From NCBI GenBank assembly GCA_037442025.1, contig JBBIRB010000015.1:1-54902 (forward strand): a stretch of 54,902 nt of DNA, read 5' to 3'. Within the stretch, counting starts at the first letter, position 1. Each line of letters begins with the position of its first letter. Source of the DNA: UBA2287 sp037442025. GTDB lineage: Bacteria > Bacteroidota > Bacteroidia > Bacteroidales > Tenuifilaceae. A program made the position numbers and the translations under genes. Shown here one piece after another: positions 51,850 through 54,902 of the stretch. The notes below the pieces were generated by a model. That model ran no database searches and was not told the origin of the DNA. It worked only from the letters and a program-made list of their open reading frames with translations.

Positions 51850-52416
51850 ATGAAATCAGTTCTTCTCACTTTCAGCATTGTTGCATTATTATTCCTCGCT
51901 AGTTGCCAAACCCGAAGTACTTCCTCGTTACCCGAAGGCGAGGTTGCCTTTATTGAGTACTATACCACGGTAGATGGGTTAGCCCTAGAGGGAACTCCGC
52001 CTCCAGGTATGCGAATCGATGGCCCTACTTATACATTCGACGATCAAACTTCAAGTCTGCATTCATTTGTAAATCCAGGATTCGATCCCCTTCAGCCAAT
52101 TGCAATTTTAGGAATGGGTCGTATTCTTCGGGGAACAGAAGGGGGTGGGCTTTCGAGCAGGCTAATGGCAATTAGCCAACTGCCTCACAAAGAGGGTGAA
52201 TTTTCATTAAAATCGATTGCTAAAGGCAGAATAAAATTCGACTTGCTTGGAAAAGCATACTCCCTTGAAGCTGGTAAAGAGGCCCTGGCGCAATACTGGT
52301 TAGTTGATACAATTGAAAATGGAACCGAACGGGCTATTATTCGAAAAACCATTAGCCATCAGGTTGTGTACCATGGAAGCATGAAACGAAATGCCATTAG
52401 TTTTCCAGTGGAATAA
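51850..52416 (+). CDS. Lipoprotein of unknown function
   Basis: This 188-residue protein has a signal with lipobox FLASC (Cys at about residue 19). The rest is beta-rich with a GTPPPGMRIDGP segment, an AILGMGRILRGTEGGGLSSRLMAI stretch and a VDTIENGT segment. The glycine-rich middle and the KGRIKFDLLGKAY part faintly recall FKBP-type peptidyl-prolyl isomerases, but I cannot support that assignment. It follows the M14 peptidase gene by 12 bases, so the two are probably co-transcribed. Confidence 0.7.
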   Translation: MKSVLLTFSIVALLFLASCQTRSTSSLPEGEVAFIEYYTTVDGLALEGTPPPGMRIDGPTYTFDDQTSSLHSFVNPGFDPLQPIAILGMGRILRGTEGGGLSSRLMAISQLPHKEGEFSLKSIAKGRIKFDLLGKAYSLEAGKEALAQYWLVDTIENGTERAIIRKTISHQVVYHGSMKRNAISFPVE

Positions 52417-52474
52417 ACCCTAACTCATTCATATTCACAAAAAAATTATACGAATTTTACAACGCAAAGGCTGA

Positions 52475-52557
52475 TTGCGTTACTTTCTTATGCAATGCAT
52501 TGCAGCGGCATAGCTCAATCGGCATCACAGTACTATATACCTATGCTGCTTACGCAA
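52475..52557. other. Structured intergenic element
   Basis: Between two convergent genes, TTGCGT (52475-52480) pairs with ACGCAA (52552-52557). Inside lie a perfect 14-base palindrome, TGCAATGCATTGCA (52491-52504), and a second stem in which GCAG and CATAG (52502-52513) pair with CTATG and CTGC (52541-52549). The palindrome and the second stem share bases, so they would compete. It is not a tRNA; its nature is unknown. Confidence 0.4.
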
Positions 52558-52611
52558 CCCAATGTGAAAAAAGCTGCATTCATTACTTGAATTTAGAATA
52601 AATTAGCGCGA

Positions 52612-52644
52612 TACCGTAAAAAAAAACCGATAATCGTGGGTTTT
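52612..52644 (-). terminator. Intrinsic terminator of aroK
   Basis: On the minus strand AAAACC and GGTTTT (52644 to 52623) form a short hairpin followed by a T run. It lies just past the aroK stop. Confidence 0.6.
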
Positions 52645-52647
52645 TGT

Positions 52648-53160
52648 TTAATTCATAATCGACTCAAGGGTAGTGGCTAACTGCTTTATTTCGAAATGTG
52701 GGTATGTAATAGTAACCTTCGCTTTTTCGTAATACTTTTTCCTCTCATCGAGCACTCGAATAATATAGGCGGTTAGTTCCTCGCGAGTTTTACCCCATAG
52801 CAGGGGTCTATCCTTCTTCGAGTCAATGAGCCGGGCTACTAATTCGGCAACCTCTACCTTAATGTATACGGTTATACCCTCCTTGTTCATAAAGTCGATG
52901 CTATTGTAAAAGCACGATGTACCCCCACCCGAAGCAACAATAATATTCCCTTTCATGGCTGCAACTTCCCGAAGAGCTTCATTTTCGATAGACCTAAAAT
53001 GTTCTTCGCCTTCTATTTCAAAAAGAACTTTTATGGAACGATTCGTTTTTTTCTCAATAAATTCATCCAGATCGATAAACTGGTAGCCCATTAACTCTGC
53101 CAGTTCGGCACCTAAAGTGCTCTTACCACTGGCCATAAAGCCAATTAAAAATATTTTCAT
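52648..53160 (-). CDS. aroK: Shikimate kinase
   Basis: This 170-residue enzyme phosphorylates shikimate in the chorismate pathway. It has a Walker A GFMASGKST (residues 7-15), FIDLDEFIEKK for shikimate contact, VASGGGTSCF and the lid segment KKDRPLLWGK. Length fits AroK (about 170). The start at 53160 puts Walker A in its usual place; an upstream ATG at 53232 would add a basic 24-residue extension, and the likely promoter lies within it. It is the only aro gene in the window. Confidence 0.93.
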   Translation of the reverse strand: MKIFLIGFMASGKSTLGAELAELMGYQFIDLDEFIEKKTNRSIKVLFEIEGEEHFRSIENEALREVAAMKGNIIVASGGGTSCFYNSIDFMNKEGITVYIKVEVAELVARLIDSKKDRPLLWGKTREELTAYIIRVLDERKKYYEKAKVTITYPHFEIKQLATTLESIMN

Positions 53161-53189
53161 CGGAATGTTGTTATCTGGTTTTGCCTTGT

Positions 53190-53221
53190 TAAAAGTAGTA
53201 AACTTTTTTTTCGAAGTGAAA
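53190..53221 (-). promoter_or_regulatory. Possible promoter of aroK
   Basis: On the minus strand TTTC (53221 to 53218), a 20-base spacer and TACTTTTA (53197 to 53190) fit seven of eight positions of the -7 consensus. It overlaps a perfect small inverted repeat at 53216-53232. Confidence 0.35.
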
Positions 53222-53263
53222 ACTTTTTTCACATAAGGTTTTCTTTTGGCTAAACCATAAAAA

Positions 53264-54902
53264 CTAAATATCGAGAGTCATTTGCGAGGGTGTTCCATGT
53301 TCAAAATCGATGGATTTTGGCTCGATTTCCGTGGGTACTTCGTCAGCCTCTTCAACCAAAGTTTCCTTATGTAATGGTTCCGCAAATCCCAACGATTTAA
53401 CTGGGTGAGTGGTTAATCGTTTGCCTTTAGCACGGAAACTTTTAACACCTATAAACTCTTCGGCATCAATCAATTCGGGGCTTCGTTCGGCTTGTTTACC
53501 CCCAAATGTTACTTTCACGCAGGGAAAAGTGTCCGAGTTTACCTCTACCAAATACGATCCTTTCTCTTCAGCAATAAAACATGCCTCCTTTTCTGTTGGT
53601 TCAAAAGCAAATCGCTTCAGGTAATAAAATTTCTGTTCCCCATCGAAATAGATTGCTGTGAAAACCTTACTCGCTTCAAATTTTTCAATACGGATCAAAT
53701 TGTCGCCTACGTGTGTTGTAGGTTCGTAACTTAATAGCTTATACTCCCCGGATTTGTATATGGCAAGCAGTTTATCGCCGTTCAAGAACTCTCCAAGGTA
53801 ATCGCCACGACCATCGGCATTCAAACGTAAAACGTCCCAATCGAACCAAACCTTAAGGCCACCCATAGCACCATTAACCTTATCCTTTATTTGAATTTTA
53901 TGAATGGCGTACCTGGTAAATATATTGCCCATTGAGTTGCGCCCTTTAACAGCCAGCTGGCTGAAATCGAGTTCGAGAATTAGGTTTCTGAGCCGCGGCC
54001 TTGGTTTAAGGAAAACCCTAAGAATTTCAGCTACACCATTGGCGTTTGCGCTAAGAAATAGAATTTGTGAACCTTCGGTTCCCTTGGTTAAATCGTACTC
54101 CTTATCGCGCGTTATACCTGTTATGGCGCATCGTTTCATCATTATATCGCCATTTCGTCCATCGCGGTAAACTACGTTATATATGGTTCGCTCATCGTTC
54201 CTTTTAAACACGGCAATGTGTTCAATATCCTTTCCAAAGAAAGCCTTCTCCTGCACTTTGGTAATCATGTACTTCCCATTCTTTAGGATTACAACTATCT
54301 CATCGATATCGGAACAGTCGCAAATGTAATCGTCCTTTTTAAGGCCAATTCCAAAGAAACCTTCAGTCTTGTTAGCGTAAAGTTTCTGATTGGCAACCAC
54401 CACCTTTGCGGCCTCAATAGTATCGAACGAGCGTATTTCGGTTTTGCGATCGCGACCCTTTCCGTGTTTCTTTTTAATTTGCTGAAAATAGTTTATTGTA
54501 TAGGAAACAATATGAACTAGGTGGTTCTTAACCTCATCCATTTCGGCTTCAACGCCTTTAATATGCTCGTCGGCCTTCTTAATATCGAACTTCGAAATTT
54601 TTCGAACGGGCTTTTCGGTCAGTTTAACCACATCCTCTCGGGTAATTTCGCGGCGTAGGAGTTTTCGGTAGGGGTCGAATCCCTTTTCAATGGCTTCGAG
54701 AACTCTCTCCCAGGTTTCCATATCCTTTTCCAACTCACGGTAAATGCGCTGCTCAAAAAATATTTTTTCGAGCGACGAAAAATGCCAATCGGCCTCTAAC
54801 TCCTCGAGCCTAATTTCGAGTTCGCGCGTTAATAGGTGCTTGGTTCGGTCAACCGAAGCCCTGAGTTGCTCCTTAACCCCCATAAATCGGGGTTTATCGT
54901 CG
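53264..54902 (-). CDS. parC: DNA topoisomerase IV subunit A, C-terminal part (partial)
   Basis: The visible 545 residues are the C-terminal part of a gyrase/topoisomerase IV A subunit; the reading frame stays open to the window edge, so the catalytic tyrosine domain lies outside. The visible part begins with helical coiled-coil sequence (TKHLLTRELEIRLEELEADW, then LEKIFFEQRIYRELEKD) typical of ParC after its active-site region. It continues into a six-bladed beta-pinwheel C-terminal domain (about 165-470 of the visible part; FFGIGLKKDDYICDCSDID, GRNSMGNIFTRYAI). A charged, proline-rich tail ends the protein. Details resemble the Bacteroidota ParC form rather than GyrA, whose pinwheel begins with a GyrA box. 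It relaxes and decatenates DNA with ParE, which is not visible. Confidence 0.87.
   Translation of the reverse strand, partial: DDKPRFMGVKEQLRASVDRTKHLLTRELEIRLEELEADWHFSSLEKIFFEQRIYRELEKDMETWERVLEAIEKGFDPYRKLLRREITREDVVKLTEKPVRKISKFDIKKADEHIKGVEAEMDEVKNHLVHIVSYTINYFQQIKKKHGKGRDRKTEIRSFDTIEAAKVVVANQKLYANKTEGFFGIGLKKDDYICDCSDIDEIVVILKNGKYMITKVQEKAFFGKDIEHIAVFKRNDERTIYNVVYRDGRNGDIMMKRCAITGITRDKEYDLTKGTEGSQILFLSANANGVAEILRVFLKPRPRLRNLILELDFSQLAVKGRNSMGNIFTRYAIHKIQIKDKVNGAMGGLKVWFDWDVLRLNADGRGDYLGEFLNGDKLLAIYKSGEYKLLSYEPTTHVGDNLIRIEKFEASKVFTAIYFDGEQKFYYLKRFAFEPTEKEACFIAEEKGSYLVEVNSDTFPCVKVTFGGKQAERSPELIDAEEFIGVKSFRAKGKRLTTHPVKSLGFAEPLHKETLVEEADEVPTEIEPKSIDFEHGTPSQMTLDI

Noticed and set aside
52503..52560. 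A tRNA-like segment (GCGGCATAGCTCAATCGG resembles a D-arm).
   Set aside because: No acceptor stem, anticodon loop or T-arm sequence can be placed around it; the bases are better explained by local inverted repeats.
53216..53232. A terminator after parC: perfect hairpin GTGAAAA/TTTTCAC.
   Set aside because: On the minus strand no T run follows the stem, and the hairpin overlaps the likely aroK promoter.

Overview
The window looks like a chromosomal segment of a member of the Bacteroidota, probably of the Bacteroidales/Marinilabiliales type. The evidence is gene content: a fused SecDF, a DUF4290 protein next to murA, a type IX secretion (T9SS) cargo protein, a pair resembling the glycine-lipid acyltransferases GlsA/GlsB, and LPP20/CsgG-like lipoproteins. 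Many genes also carry the Bacteroidota -7 promoter motif TAnnTTTG and lack Shine-Dalgarno sequences. There are no rRNA or tRNA genes, insertion sequences or CRISPR arrays. The genus cannot be told from the sequence.

Layout. 1-1 kb (minus): a Tat-exported iron-sulfur subunit and the first codons of its downstream neighbour. 1.2-8.4 kb (plus): a SiaC-like phosphoprotein, an AT-rich KtrB/TrkH potassium transporter that looks inserted, and a tight run of TPR-PP2C phosphatase, OmpA-like protein, Ig-like repeat protein and PrsW-like intramembrane protease. 8.7-11.5 kb: two outer-membrane lipoproteins (CsgG/LpoB-like and LPP20-like). 11.7-18.6 kb: DUF1573 protein, PLP aminotransferase, saccharopine dehydrogenase-like enzyme, NamZ muramidase, methyltransferase, RNase H and a LolE-type permease. 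18.8-22.2 kb: a gatE-gatD pair, the amidotransferase normally described from Archaea. 22.3-32.4 kb (minus): a 1855-residue alpha-2-macroglobulin, murA with its DUF4290 partner, and a PcrA/UvrD helicase. 32.6-36.2 kb: a T9SS cargo protein tail-to-tail with a PorE-like protein that ends in SPOR-like repeats. 36.4-42.3 kb (minus): a pseudouridine synthase with a long repetitive N-terminus, tatA, secDF and a small retropepsin-like protease. 42.4-45.2 kb: a NarL-type two-component pair. 45.2-49.5 kb (minus): glycosyltransferase, rmuC, glsB- and glsA-like genes. 49.6-52.4 kb (plus): lipoate ligase, an M14 carboxypeptidase and a lipoprotein. 52.6-54.9 kb (minus): shikimate kinase and the C-terminal part of a topoisomerase IV subunit A, cut by the window edge.

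Most of the region serves the cell envelope: protein export (TatA, SecDF, LolE-like), peptidoglycan synthesis and recycling (MurA, NamZ), aminolipid synthesis (GlsA/B-like), surface secretion and defence (T9SS cargo, PorE-like, alpha-2-macroglobulin) and envelope signalling (SiaC/PP2C/OmpA/PrsW cluster, sensor kinase). The two most notable items are the archaeal-type GatDE pair in a bacterial context and the SiaC-PP2C-OmpA-PrsW cluster interrupted by a foreign-looking KtrB gene. MurA also has aspartate in place of the fosfomycin-reactive cysteine.

Start codons were often moved downstream of the longest possible open frame, because a good -7 promoter motif lies inside or upstream of the discarded extension. 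All functions are inferred by reading the translated sequence; no database search was run.
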